64,000 nt of DNA from Scolanthus callimorphus. Taxonomy: Eukaryota > Cnidaria > Anthozoa > Actiniaria > Edwardsiidae. Positions 1 to 13,000 of the stretch are shown here, piece after piece. Below the pieces are notes generated by a model. It made no database searches and was not told where the DNA came from. It saw nothing but the letters and a program-made list of their open reading frames with translations. The stretch lies in contig CM066920.1 in NCBI GenBank assembly GCA_033964015.1, positions 5,485,912-5,549,911 of the forward strand, read 5' to 3'. A program made the position numbers and the translations under genes. Positions within the stretch are counted from its first letter, which is position 1. Each line of letters opens with the position of its first letter.

Positions 1-43
1 CCCTAGCCCCTCCCACTGCAATGGGCCTGTTAAACTAGTGTAC

Positions 44-3000
44 CTGTGCAAGAATTCTCTTTTTCTCTTCAGCTTCATGCTTTGCTTGTTCTTGGATGCG
101 TTTTCTTTCCTCGTGTAAAGCTTTCTCCTTTTCAGTCATCCCCTTCTAAATGAACATAGTAATTTAATATTAAATTTATTAAATTTCTCTCAAGAAGGGA
201 ACGTCTGAAAACAATCCAATTTTGCCTACATGGTCAAGAGTGCATTTGTGCCTAATCATGCTATGACATCATTATGACATCATTAGACCTTAGTAGATTG
301 TAAAAAAGTCACTCAATTGCCATAAAAAATTCAATGGTTATACACAGTTATATACCAGTTGTGGTGCTCTGCTTGCTTCACTATAGTAAAACGTATAAAA
401 TTACATATTTTCATTTGCTTGATTCTTTGAAGTACATGGTAACTATCCCAAGGAAAATTCAAGCTTTATAGCCTCTTTAGCCATATTGACAGGAGATCAG
501 ATACATGTAGATATCACTGGTGGTAACCAAAGTACTTACAGAAGTAGCAGTGGATGCAGAGTTTTGTCGACTTGTGATCAAGCTAATATAAAAAACAGAA
601 CAGAGAAAGTTGTGTGATTCCAGAAAAGGTCCATATACCTGTAGTTCCCATGGAAGGGTTTGATGACTCCCCACTCCTCTGGAATGTCCAGCAAAAAATA
701 CAGTGATTATATGGGAAACAAAAGGCATTTTGACCTCTTCCACCCCTCTAGAATTTCTGAATCCTTTCTATACCAGTAGGTCAGGTATGGGTTTTTCTGG
801 AATCACACATTGCATTTGAGACTTTGGAGGAATAGCAGTGGTAATAAAACACCATGGCTAATTTCTTACTTCAGTCTTCTTTGCAAGACTTGTTTGACCA
901 TCTGAATGTCATTATCAGACAGTAAAATAATGGAGTCATCTACCTGGTGGTTCAGAAAGAGGACAAACATACATGATATGAAGGGCTGCAAATGCAATTC
1001 TTATGTCTCAAATACTACATTGAAAAAAAAACAGTAAGTCAATGTTTTGGAAAAACAAATGCCCCTAGAGCAGGGCTCACTAAACGTGAGTCAGGAAACT
1101 TCAATGGTAGAACTTTGGCTTCTTAAAAATGAGGGACAGAGTTTGGATTTTCTAAGGGCAGCAGATATGTCAAATTTGAATCTGCTGCACAAACCACTGT
1201 AGGCTAGAGACTCTCAACTTTTTGTCAAAATTACTAATAGAGGGCTGGAATCCTTGAAAAACATCAAACCAAGTGGGGATTCATTGCATTACCTTTGTGG
1301 AACATATTTAGGTCACTGTGTGACTACAAGTGGATCAATTAGCATTTTCTTTACATTGGAATAGGCAAACTTACCTCGGTCCATCCCCATACAAACATAA
1401 ACTGTTGTGCTTGTGGCAGTCTCCAAACTTTAGCAGAAAACATTTTGTTCTCTGTTCTCAGTTTCTTGTATTTTTCATCATCTGGATGTTGAATGACATT
1501 GCTGAAGAAATTAATGATATAAATATTCAACCATGTACACTGTACTTCCTTGATGTTGCTTCCAAATTGGGCTTGGCCAATCAGACCTTACGCATGAAGA
1601 TCCAGCCAATATTACTTCCCAGTGCCCCTCAAAAGTACTTTTGACAACAAAGAACACTGTGTATCCAAGCATGATCAGACCCCTCCCCTGGAATGCTGTC
1701 AGCACAAGTTGGTAACTGCTGGAGCTCCACTAGCAACTTAATGCTATTTTACATTTCACTACTAGCTACTTTTCATCGGATCCCAGACAAAAACATAACT
1801 GAGCCACTGAAATTTGCCAAACAGGGCTTGCCCCTTTTTTTTTGAATAAGCATCTGCTTTGAAACATTCTTATTGATGGCACTTAATGCCCCTTGGAATG
1901 CTCGTTTGCCATTTCCACATCACTCATAAAGCATTTTGCCAGCCCCCAAAATTGTGACCTCTCACGCGAAAACGTACAGGTCGCCTTTTCCGTTAGCTGC
2001 CAAAAGCGTTAGCTATGCGCGAATCAGGCGTTTGCAGGCGCGAGTCAAGTGTTAGAAAAGCGCGAGGTGGCGTTAGCTAGGCCCGAGTCAAGTGTTAGAA
2101 AAGCGCGAGCTGGCGTTAGCTAGGCCCGAGTCAAGTGTTAGAAAAGCGCGAGGTGGCGTTAGCTAGGCCCGAGTCAAGCGTTAGAAAAGCGCGAGGTGGC
2201 GTTAGCTAGGCCCCGGTCAAGCGTTACAAAAGCGCGAGGTGGCGTTAGCTAGGCGCGAGGTGGCGTTAGCCAGGCGCGATTCAAGTGTTTCTTAGGCGCG
2301 AGGTGGCGTTAGCCAAGAGTGCGAATCAAGCGTTAACAAGGCGCGAGCCAAAGTTAAAACTGAGCGCGAGAGATGCATGATGGCTTAGCTATAAGCGCGA
2401 ATAAAGCATTCGTTAAAGACGCGAGACTAGACTTAAAAGTTCTAACGCCAAGAAAACACTCTCGCCTTTCTAGGCACGAGCTAAGCTTTCGAACAAAGTT
2501 TTCGCGAAATGAGCTCTAACATTGAATGAGCTAAAATGTATTGCTTTCCTGCCAAGAATAAGTGATATGTTCTAAAGCGAAGAATCTGATTACATCGAGT
2601 AATTATGTTGTTTTAGTTTGCGCTCGCTCTGCTAACCGACATAGACAAATTAAATAAAAGTTCGATCAGCCAATACTTGACGTTTCTTAATGAACATCGT
2701 AATCAGCGCGCATAATCTTGCAAAATATTTAGTATCATGGTATTAAAATGAGTAGATTAAAACAAACTAGAAATAAAGCTGTGAATTTTTCTGTCAGTAT
2801 TTAATCTACCTATTTTGGTTGATGTATACACTCATACAAAACTGTGTTAATAGAATAAAAATTTAATTCCGGAAGTGAAATACTTTTTTACAATTATACA
2901 AATAATAACAATTTTATAATGCGTCTTTGTTTCATCATTCTCCTCTGTCACTGCTCTTAAACTTGAGGGTTCGGCATTTGGAGTTGACGGCTGTCTTACA

Positions 3001-6000
3001 AAACGACCAACATGCTTCTGGATCTTCACCGTCCACCAATGGGAACTTTGCAAAGCACAAAGCTGAAAGAAAAAGCAACTTAAAGCATTAGTAATTATAT
3101 TCAAAAGCTTTTAAGTTTACCGAATTCGCGTACGCATTTTCATCAAATTACCCCTTAGCGAAGTCATTTTATTTGCATCTAGTTTGTCCTTCTGAGCCTT
3201 TCCTTCGGTGTTGCTTCGAGCAAGGACATCGTCAGTGAAGAAGTGCTTAAGTAGCTTTACAGCACATTGATGTCGCTCATTCACTCCTACTCCTCCCATG
3301 GTTCTTTTAACCAGCTCTGCTTTAGACGGTGTAACACAGCCTTTGATCAAATGATCAGGAATCTCAGCCACAACAACAGGTCTATCGGACGATGGCTTTT
3401 TACGTTTCCCTTTTTCTCCAGAGGCTCGTACTTTAGGAGTTGGTGCGGGGGTAGAGGATGTCGATTCTGACTGACTAACGGTTGTTACAGGATCAGGAGA
3501 TGGAGTCGGCGGTTCAGGTACTGGAGATGCGGTATCACACATCTGCCTGAAAGCTCCCATGTCAATGGTGGACAGATCTGGCCCTTCCGACGCATCACCA
3601 ATAGAATCCAGCTGTTGGAAAATAAACAATATCAATAGTTAGTGCATTTCTTAAGGTTCATCGGTACAGGAAGAATGAATTGGGAAAAATTATATCATTG
3701 CGTGACACTAGTCGCACGAAAGTTTTCGATTCCCCCAAAAGGTAGTGAGATAAAAGTTAAAATCATTTCTTAAATACTTAGTTTCTTGTCTGCTAAAGAA
3801 AGGCTTGTTAGAAATGGCTGAGGACTGGGTCACTTACACAGTATAAGGTAAAATAAAAAATCCTTACTAAATCAATCTCCATGGAATCTTGTCTCGAAGG
3901 GATGGGATCCTTGCAGCTCTCCATACGATCCAGACGTTCGAGAACAGTACCAAACGATGTATCTATCTTTGTCTGCATGGATACTATTGTCGCAGTAAGT
4001 TGTTGTACTAGCTGAAAAGAGAGAATAGAAATTGGAAAAAAGCAACGTTAAATAATAGTTTTTATTGAAGGAACACAAAGGCGAATTAGCTTGCATAGCA
4101 TCTATAAGGAGCTCTCCCCCCCCCCCAAAAAAAAAGAAGTTACCTTGCATAACATTTCGTTCGAGTCTCTCAACTGTGTAACTTCCATCTTAAGGTCCTC
4201 GTAGTCTTTCGTCTTACGGACTTCGGCCACACCATCGAAGTCCAACGTCCGTTTTGCCGTTGCCGACCACTGTGAGTGTCTCTTCTCTTGGTTTGAAAGA
4301 AACTTCTCGTAGGGGTGCTCACTGGAAACTGGAGGATCAACAGATTGCGGCCGCTTGGTAGCTGGTGGTTGGTCATCGGCAACACTAGCCTCTTTCGCAG
4401 ATCGTTTCCTCGGCTTGGTGGATGGCTTGGGATCCGGCGAGGGACTTTCATCTATTTTTGCAGTATCCTCGTTGGCCTCATCTAGGGATATGGCTTCCAA
4501 ACAAAAAAATAACAAGAATTACAAGAGTATCCCAATTAAACTTGTTTATAAAATAGTATACTTACTTTTCCAATTTCTGGTTTTACACCACCCATCGACA
4601 ACCTCGGCATTGTACCATCTCGTCCCAAATTTGACCCTGACAGGCTCACCAGGTAACAAAGTTTTGTTTTCGCAAGACGGTATGAGCTTTATTTGGTCAT
4701 CCTTGTAACCAGGAATGCGTCCAGGTAAAATTATGCCATTTTCTTCGACGTAATTCGTTATAAAGTTCTTGATGTCCTCCACAGAACTATAGGCTAAAGC
4801 ATTCCACGGCCGTCTCCTAGCATTGCCGTGCTCTCTTGGAAAGATGCCGTTGGCAACATAATGTTCCTTCAAGCGTCTGAATCTTGACTCGCTTATTCCG
4901 TAAAACTGAAGAAACATCTCTTTACAAATGGGTTTTGACGTAATCATAAATGTGCATCGGGAAAACTTTCGTTTCTCTCCAACGCTGTCTCCAACTTGAA
5001 TACAGGCCTGAATATTGGCGAGTATGATTAAGTCCAACTCGCTTTTCGATAGTTCCTGAACATTGTTCAAATTGAAGAGGACGGTGTCTTTGCTGAAATT
5101 CTTTGAACAGCTTTTGCCCTTCGGACCAAGAGTACAGCCACATCCTTCCGTCAAAAATGACTCAACCTTTTGGATGATTTCAGAAAAATCGCCTTCTTCC
5201 ATAGTTATTGCAATTATCGTGTTTGAATGGTGTTCGTTTGGATGATAGTTTTTACTGAATAGGTGAACAGAAATTATGCTGTCGCTATAAGCAAGGTTAG
5301 CGTTGTCATGGAAACTGTTTGTAACTCATGACTCAAAACTCAGAAGTGGAGACTGGGACCGAATGGAACGAATGTTGTACGGCGACGACAAAAATCAATG
5401 ATCGTTGTGTTTTATACAAGTTTAGCAAAAATGCAGCGTTGTTAGTCAGTAACAGAACTAAATGATGTCACAGAAGATATCAAACATTTCTGAAAAAAAT
5501 GATGCAGCGCCGTCTGCAAGAGCAGGTATTGAAGCTATTTCACTCTGACTTGAAAGACGCCTGAAGATAATCGGAATCCGATCGTAGACATCACAGTGAG
5601 TAAGTGTTTTTCAACTCTGTTTTTATTATTTGTACGAGGTTCTTCAAAATATTCACAGGAAAATAACTTACGGGGTTTATGCTGGCAGGTAAAATGATAC
5701 TCGAGGTTTTTGTGAAGGTGTTATTTTGTGAAGTCTTGTCTCGGACTGCAACGCGACGCGAGTCCAGCATAAGCGCGAGTCAAGCGTTTTTTCTGAGTCA
5801 AGCGTTAGACAGGCGCGAGTCAAGTGTTAGAAAAGCGCGAGCTGGCGTTAGCTAGGACCGAGTCAAGTGTTAGAAAAGCGCGAGCTGGCGTTAGCTAGGA
5901 CCGAGTCAAGTGTTAGAAAAGCGCGAGGTGGCGTTAGCTAGGCCCGAGTCAAGTGTTAGAAAAGCGCGAGCTGGCGTTAGCTAGGCCCGAGTCAAGTGTT

Positions 6001-6880
6001 AGAAAAGCGCGAGATGGCGTTAGCCAGGCGCGATTAAAGTGTTTCTAAGCGCGAGGTGGCGTTAGAAAAGCTAACGCTTGTGAAAAACACATGTACGTTT
6101 TCGCGTGAGAGGTCACAATTAATTAAACAAATATAGAGTTTCTAATTGTCTTGAGACATGTGTGCATCCCAACTGCAGGGACGTCAACCCTAAGGACTTC
6201 AAAAATCTGGAGACCACCTTGAAATGGCGAAATATCATAAAATTCTCCCGGTAGAAATACAGTAAATGTATGGCAGTCGTATTGAAATTTTTCCCGACAT
6301 TTCCTGGGAGATGAACCGAAAAATCTTGAGACTGGCAAAACCAGGAGAGTTGATCCCTGCAACTGTATTTCAGAACAATAGTCAGCTAATTATCGTATCA
6401 TGCAAACATAACACACAATGGGTGATGTGGAAATGGCGAATGCAGAAAAAAGGCAATCAGCCATTCTCGTGAATAGCCTATCACAATGGGATAGACTCAC
6501 TTTGCAAGCCTTAACATCGTTTCCACGGCCACCTTTGCTGTTTCCAAGTCATGCTCAGCACATAACTCTTGGACACACGACAAAAGAGTGGCTTCCTTGT
6601 CTCCTGGGCCAACAGTTTCTCCATCCTGTGAAGTGAAACTGAATGTTTTGATTTGTTTTATGAGTGAAGTCGAAGATGCCGTATGGCGCGAAAGCAACTT
6701 TGGGTATAAACAAGATCTTTTAAACCAGGGCTACTGCTAAAAACATGCGATATTCGATCATTCTGTTTCACTATAAAGTTGCTGGGCGATAAAAGTTAAG
6801 CAGAAATTACACAAACCGCCGGAAGAAGTGAAATAAAGAAAAACAGTGCAAACGCAGCAACTCACCAAGCTCGACGCCAT
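44..6880 (-). CDS. 5' exons of an unidentified gene (partial, runs off the left edge)
   Basis: The start is an ATG at 6880; the first exon encodes only MASSL (6880-6866) and is followed by a GTGAG donor. The second exon (6625-6501) has a CAG acceptor and a GTGAGT donor and encodes a helical, acidic stretch beginning DGETVGPGDKEATLLSCVQE. Far downstream, 582-540 (LITSRQNSASTATS, clean AG/GTAAGT edges) and about 145-44 (charged helix with EKEKALHEERKRIQEQ, GTACAC donor) look like further exons. The exons between them were not resolved. The N-terminal helices faintly recall a PUB domain, and the charged helix would suit a PUB or UBX protein of the ubiquitin/p97 pathway, but this is a guess. The large intron holds the BEN-domain transposon at 1950-6120. 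The start lies 193 bp from that of NFXL1, on the opposite strand. Confidence 0.4.
1690..1905. repeat. Interspersed repeat, copy 1 (second copy at 56005-56200)
   Basis: This stretch is clearly similar to 56005-56200. Shared blocks include CTGCTGGAGCTCCACT, TACATTTCACT and TTTTCATCGGAT, in the same order and orientation. The copies are diverged, so this is an old dispersed element. I saw no coding capacity and no terminal repeats. Confidence 0.65.
1990..2400. repeat. Left subterminal array of a 43-bp unit
   Basis: About seven recognisable units share the core GCGCGAGGTGGCGTTAGCTA followed by GGCCCGAGTCAAGTGTTAGA. They decay towards the interior, with isolated GCGCGAG words reaching to about 2430. 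The array is GC-rich and CpG-rich against an AT-rich background. Such subterminal arrays commonly bind transposase; that role is inferred here. Confidence 0.85.
3026..5202 (-). CDS. BEN-domain protein encoded by the transposon (5 exons, 552 aa)
   Basis: Exons are 5202-4566, 4493-4144, 4011-3868, 3611-3121 and 3062-3026. All have GT-AG edges and compatible phases, and they sum to exactly 553 codons including the stop. The N-terminal exon carries a basic region of the form MFLQFYGISESRFRRLKEHY, then RREHGNARRRPWNALAY-like and ILPGRIPGYK motifs. These are familiar from the amino ends of many uncharacterised transposon-like proteins in cnidarians and fish (recognised from memory, not searched). 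Exon 2 is low-complexity and basic, exon 3 is a predicted coiled coil (LVQQLTATIVSMQTKID), and exon 4 has a Pro/Ser-rich linker. The C terminus, from about GCVTPSKAELVKRTMGG to KLDANKMTSLR, fits a BEN domain, a DNA-binding and chromatin module. No catalytic acidic triad was seen. It may be the element's DNA-binding subunit or a captured host gene. Confidence 0.7.
5765..6070. repeat. Right subterminal array of the 43-bp unit
   Basis: About five to six units with the same core as the left array (GCGCGAGCTGGCGTTAGCTA, GACCGAGTCAAGTGTTAGAA) lie just inside the right terminus. They read in the same direction as the left array, so the arrays are direct repeats of each other although the element ends are inverted. 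Confidence 0.85.
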
Positions 6881-7073
6881 GTTTGTTTTCGCCCACAAAG
6901 TTAGCCGCTGACAATTTGCTGACTCCTCCTATAAAGCGCATGCGTGGTTTTTGCCGCTGGGAAACTACAGGCGCAGTTTTCAACTAAAAGTTTGCAACTG
7001 ATCTATATTTTTCCGAATTTTATTTCTTTCCGTTTGGTGAAATGGTCATGAAGAAGTAACACAGAAACGTTCA
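6881..7073. promoter_or_regulatory. Divergent promoter interval between the unidentified gene and NFXL1
   Basis: Only 193 bp separate the two start codons, which face away from each other, so this interval must hold at least parts of both 5' UTRs and probably a shared bidirectional promoter. No convincing TATA box was seen. The interval lacks transposon insertions, unlike nearly every other non-coding stretch in the window. Confidence 0.5.
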
Positions 7074-10000
7074 ATGGATAAAAGACCTTTGTATTTAGGG
7101 AGAGGTCGAGGGAGGGGCCAAAGTTCCTCTCAAATTCACCAAGGAAATTCAAAACCATGGAACCCAAAATTTCAGAGCCCCGGTCCCGGCAACTTTTCTC
7201 CAAGAAGCAAGCATGGTGCAAATAAAATGGAGGCACAAGATGAAGCCATGGCTTCGGAGCCTTCGAGAGAGAGGCTAGAAAAGGCACACAAAATCAAAGA
7301 GTCTGCTAAGAAATTTCTTGACGAGGAGTTTGAGGAGTCGTCCGAGGAAGAAGAAGTTGATGATGAATCAGTGATGACCAGCACATTCAAGAGTTACAAA
7401 GACACGTCAAACAAAGGTCAGGTTGCATTTGTTTTGTGTCTTGTTTGAATAAAAATAAGTTTACACATTTATAGTATAGTTTTCTGAGAGGTTTACAACA
7501 TGTTACAATATATCCCGATTTTGTACTGGGGGGGGGGGGGGGGGTGCATGAGCAGAGGTGGATCCAGGATACTTCAGGGGGGAGGGAGAGGGATGAAAGA
7601 GGAAGCTAAAACTGGAAATTTTCTGCCAAATTGCAAAGAATTTATGGGGAAATTATCAAAAAGGGAGGCCACAGTTACGTTCCAATAATCCCACCCCTCT
7701 AAAAAAAAAGTGTCAAACAGTTTTTTTTTACCCACAGTATAAAGGTTATTGTATTTTGATCTACATTTTATGCCAGATTACTGGATTGGCTATATTTTAC
7801 ATAATTATTTTGCTATTTCCAGATGATGAAAGTATATTGCACAGGACAACACAGTATTTGAAGGACTCATGTCGACCTGGGGCTCATGTCTGTTTGATCT
7901 GCATTGCCTCAATCAAACGTGTAGATGCTGTAAGTATAACAGATTGCGCTAGTTCAAATGGCAATCATTTATTTCAAATAAAAGTAAAACTCTTTGGCTG
8001 GCTGAAACATTTTCTTATAGCTTCATTAGAGAATTCTGTGGAACTTGTTTTATTTCTTTTGCAGGTTTGGAGTTGTGTTCAGTGTTACTGTATATTCCAC
8101 TTACAATGTATCCAGAAATGGGCAAGAGATGGTGCAGTGCAGACCTCACTTTTGTCTCAAGAAAACTTTCCTGGTGTAGAGCTTAGCTGGTTTTGGTAAG
8201 CTCCTTGTAACATCATGGTATTATTAACTGAAGATTAAAGGTCAAAGGTTTTACATAAACTTTGCAGTTTCACATAAACTTTGCAGACTTCTGCAGTATA
8301 TTTTGGTCCTGGGTATGACATGAATCATAGCCTGCAGAGAGGGAGAGAATTTTGATTTCATTGTTCTCTCTGGTATTCAGCCCCAGTATGAGAAAACTCC
8401 TCCCACCTCCCAGGTGGGACTTGAGCCCACAACCTTCCAGATACTAGCTGGATGCTCTACCAAATGCGCTACAGAGAACTCAGCCCCAGTAGCGAGTACA
8501 TTTTTGTTACATTCTTTAACTGTAATCTAAACCCTCTCACTTCACAGTGTACACCCTAATGTTTTCATCACAGAAACCGCCCTAAAATTAAAATTTTATG
8601 AATTTTTTCTAGTCCAAAATGTAGGCATGAGTTCAAGAAATCAGAGTGTCCAACAAAATATTATTGTTTTTGTGGAAAACAGGTAAGATTAGTTACTGAA
8701 AGTATTGTTTTCTTTCCATTTTGCTATCCTTTTTTCCTTTTTTCTTTTTCTCTTCTTTCCTTCCTTCCTTTTGGTGTGCAAAGGTCACCATTTGGTGACT
8801 TTGTTGCAATTTTTGTCAAAGTCCACAATCTAGTCGCTATTGGTGACCATAATTCATCACAATGTTGGGCCGTAAAACAAGTAGTTGAAAGCAGCAAAAT
8901 TCCAATTGTTTTGCCCAAATCCTCCTATCTTTCCTTTTTTTTTTACTGTGAAAATCCTACTTTTCTATTTTGATCCTATTTTCTTGAACCACCCTAGAAT
9001 ACCAATACCAAACAATACCAATCTTTTTTTGCTCCTTGTAGGACAACCCATCATTTGATCCCTGGATTGTGCCCCACTCTTGTGGACAGACTTGTAGTCG
9101 GCCTCTCAGACCTGAGTGTGGCCATGAATGCCTACTTTTGTGCCATCCAGGTACGTACCTAAGGTAATATATTACTATTTTCTTACCCACTATTAGATCA
9201 ACAAACAGTTCATGTCACACCCATCTTACACCTGGTCTTCACCTTAGATTATCATGGAATTAATTTTTATCAAAGTATGGATAAGTGGGATCCCACAAAA
9301 TGAGATGAAATCCCAGTAATCCCAATTGAGGATGAAGTTGTCAAAGTCACATGGGATCCCAGCAGTGATTAGTGGGGAACCAAACCAGCCTAAGAGATAT
9401 GATTATAGAACTATTCAGCATAGAAGTGACTATTCAGCATAATGCTATGTATTGCAAATTGTCTGTGAATATAAGACACATACTGGGCCTACCAAATGAG
9501 CTAAATGATGCTACTGAGTAGCATCTGATGTACACTTGTGGCACAAGGGAAATTTACTATCATTTGCTTCCATCAAACGTGCACGTTTTGTTGAGAAGTT
9601 GTTGCATTTCTCACTCTCTGATTGGCTGCAGTTTTGACAGTTATTTTTCAGTCAATCAGAGAGCGAGAAACGTGACTAATTTTCAACAAAACGTACATGT
9701 TTGAAAAGTAAACTTTCGCGAAAAATTCGTCACACTTCATGGATGAACGCAAATGGTAGTATAGCTCTGGTGGCACTTTCTCTCAGAGCAAAAAGTAAAA
9801 TAAACACCCATCTGATATTCCACAACCTTGTTGTTTACAGGTCCCTGCCCACCCTGTCCTAAAACTGTGAGTACAAAGTGTCACTGTGGCACACAGGGTC
9901 CCACTATCAGGAGGTGCAGCGAGAAGGAGTGGTCATGTGGCAAGCCATGTGGGAGAGTGTTGTCATGTGGTCATCACAACTGCCAAGTAGCTTGTCATGC

Positions 10001-13000
10001 AGGTACATTTTGTAGCAAAGAACAGAGCCTGATATCCCCCTAGAAATGTCCTCATAATAATGTGGTCCTCATTTGACAATCATAAACAAAGACAAGCAAG
10101 CATGAAATCATTGCATGGTTTGCACAGACCTTGAAAATTTGGGATGGAAGCTGAATAAGTGGACCTTGATTATTCCTTATTCTTTGACATTTTTCTTCAA
10201 TTATTCATTATTCCTTTTCATTATTTAGGCATTGCTTTTTTTTAAATTTTACACAACCATTGTTCATTTGTAGGAACTTCTTATTCATTATTCCTCAACT
10301 TTTCGATGCAATTATTCATTATTCATTTGTTCATAAGACCCCTTAATTCATTATTCAGCTTCCACCCTGATTGAAAAAGATATCAATTTTTCCCCTTGAA
10401 AAGTCCTTGAATTTTTAAAAAAGTGCCTTGAAAATTTGTTGATATCATTGAGTTTGTTATCGAGTCAAATCTTTTCAATAAAAAAGAGAAAATGTATAGA
10501 AAATAATACTAAAAAAACCTCATGCCGAACCTGCTCCCTGTATTTCCAGTATGGTGGTTGGGTGCCATAGTTGTAAACAACTGACCCCCCCTCCAGTCTC
10601 AATCATTTAGTGAAACCATGAAAGACTCCTTACTGAGTCGCTTTTTCAGTGACAACAAGATCTCCCATTAATATATTTAGCCAAACTTTATATATCACAC
10701 TGGCTGTAACAATAGTCCTTGTAAAATGTAATTTTTTACCCTTGAAAAATCCTTAAAAACTCCTTGAATTTCTATCTGAAAAATTTGTATGAACCATGAA
10801 TTGATCAATCCATGCTCTCGACTCTAGCATGCTTTGCTTTTTTATTTGAATTTCTTATCCATCTATCAGAAAACACCCTCCATTGCTTTTCAATATATTT
10901 TTTTAAATTTTTCACCAGCTGATATTAATTGAAGCAAAAATAGCAAAAATGTCTGTAGAGGGGCAGGAGAAAAACTCCAGTGGTTATCACGTGATTGTAA
11001 TGGAACACATAGGAGGGTTAAAATTTGAAATATTTTTTGTGTGTTTGTGTGGGAGCATGCTCTACTTTGATACATTTTTTTGCATTTGTTTTCAAACAGC
11101 AACTGGCCCTTACCATTTGAGCAGTCTTCTGCTCCCAAGTGTCTCTTATGTGGTTATAGTTGTTTATGAAACTCTATCTATCTATCCATGTTAAGGTGAA
11201 TGTCCACCGTGTCCAAAACAGAGTATCCAGGAGTGCTACTGTGGGAAAAAGACGTCCTTGCGACCATGTGCCAGCCCTGTATGGCACTGTGAAGAGGTGA
11301 GTAGAAATGGCTGTTAATGCTGCACCTTGCAGCACACCAAAAATTAATTATGGTACTTTTAGTAAGGCGAATGGTTCAAAGCATGGCACTGTGGGAATCT
11401 ATGACTATTGCAACTGTTGCATATGATTATGTTAGGATTTGGTAGATATATAGATAATATGTTTAATCACACTCTTGTAGCATTGGGCTAAATTGCAGTT
11501 GCCTAGCTTCCATTGCAAAATTTTGTCTGATTGGGGCAAAATGGAAACTAAGTGACTCCTCTAGGTGAAACAGGGCAAAGAACCTGGTTGGCTCACATTA
11601 TTTAGTTTTGCTCACCCTAAAATGGATTACAAAATATGGTCACATAAAGTAATTTTCATTATGCACATGGGTATATTTAGGGGTTCTCAGGGTGCCAGGG
11701 TCCCTGTTTTTCAAAAGATTTTCCCATGCATTTACGGTTTTGTTGGAGCAAGATTACAACGTTGGCCTCCATTTTTCACTTTGGGCCCCCCTTTCTGGAG
11801 ATCCTGAATCCACCCCTGATGCAGCATTGTTTATGTTTGTTTTGTGGCATGCCTTCAGGTGTGTGCTAGGACCCTTTCCTGTGGTTTCCATGTGTGTGAG
11901 AAAGTTTGCCACTCTGGAGAATGTGGTGCTTGTCCTCGTGGTGGTGAAAGATTCTGCCCTTGTGGAAAAACGAGTAAGCCCAAATGTTTTGTCAAACTTT
12001 GTTCATGACTTTTGTATTTATTATAATCTATTGTCTTTTCAAAATAATGAGGTGACAGGAAACAACCCCATGTCATTCCCCTCTTTGCCCCCCCCCCTTC
12101 ACGTTCTTGCATACCTCAGCCCCTCGTCAGAAGAATTCGTATTTATAAAACGAGACATGATTTCTACTTAGGGAGCAAAAATTATGGTTACCGAAACATG
12201 CTTTGAGACAGTAGCAAACTTTTGTGTTTGCGTTTGAGGAGTTTCTCATGTGCCAGACAAATCTTGTGTGGGATGGTCAAGTGCCTCAGCAGGATCTGCC
12301 CAAATGTCAACCCCGCTGGGAGAATTTTTAGCGGCCGCTAAGGAGCCTGTGTCAGCCACTCCTTTGTTATTGTTTTTGTTGGATATTAGAAGGCGTGTAG
12401 AAACCTCTAAATCAACATCTAAAAACAAGGTTTCAGATTTTATTTACCAAAAATTCAATCGAGAAAATTGCTCTACATTCCCTAAATCGGCCGATGGAAA
12501 TAGATGCTTTCTCCGACTTGGTATGTTGCTATGCTGTAATAATGGCGGCTGACACAGGCTCTTTAAAAAGCTGTGCTGGATCATGGAGCATTGACGAATC
12601 TCTGTATAAATTGCGCCTTATTTTCTCATTTCATTGAATCCAGAAACTAGCAAACCAAATGTTTGCAAAAATAGGATTCGCAACGATTAAAAATTCAAAT
12701 TTAAAATGCAGTCCGTTTCTGTTTATCAGTATTAAATTAACGCGTTTCCACAGGAAGAACAACATTTTTGAAAGACTTGGAATTTTATGAGGATTTTGTA
12801 CACACCAGCGGCATCCTCAGGATTTTTTAAGGGGGGGTTCCTCATCACCATAACCCTACCCATAGATTTCAGGAGTAACAATAACAAGTAACAAGCATGA
12901 CAGCCAAAAAGAAGGGGGTTCTGGATACACCCTCTGACTGATTTAATAGTCATACTGTACTATTTATTTCTTAACGTCTCCATTTTTGTGTTTCTTGTGT

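Larger units (their letters stand above)
1950..6120. mobile_element. 4.2-kb TIR transposon carrying a BEN-domain gene
   Basis: Perfect 28-bp inverted repeats bound the element: 1950-1977 (begins AATTGTGACCTCTCACGCG) and 6093-6120 (its reverse complement). An AATT block at both edges makes the exact boundary and target duplication ambiguous. Inside each terminus lies an array of a roughly 43-bp unit (1990-2400 and 5765-6070). Between the arrays is a spliced minus-strand gene (5202-3026). The element sits in an intron of the minus-strand gene that starts at 6880. No DDE/D catalytic core was recognised in any frame, so it may be non-autonomous or may use an unfamiliar enzyme. Confidence 0.85.

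Noticed and set aside
6123..6362. Third exon of the minus-strand gene before the transposon (segment ending KTIRNSIFV)
   Set aside because: It has a CAG that could serve as acceptor, but no convincing donor before the transposon edge, so it was not added to the gene model.
8389..8479. Functional tRNA-Thr gene
   Set aside because: Acceptor stem mismatches, an atypical T loop and perfect flanking direct repeats point to a retroposed copy.
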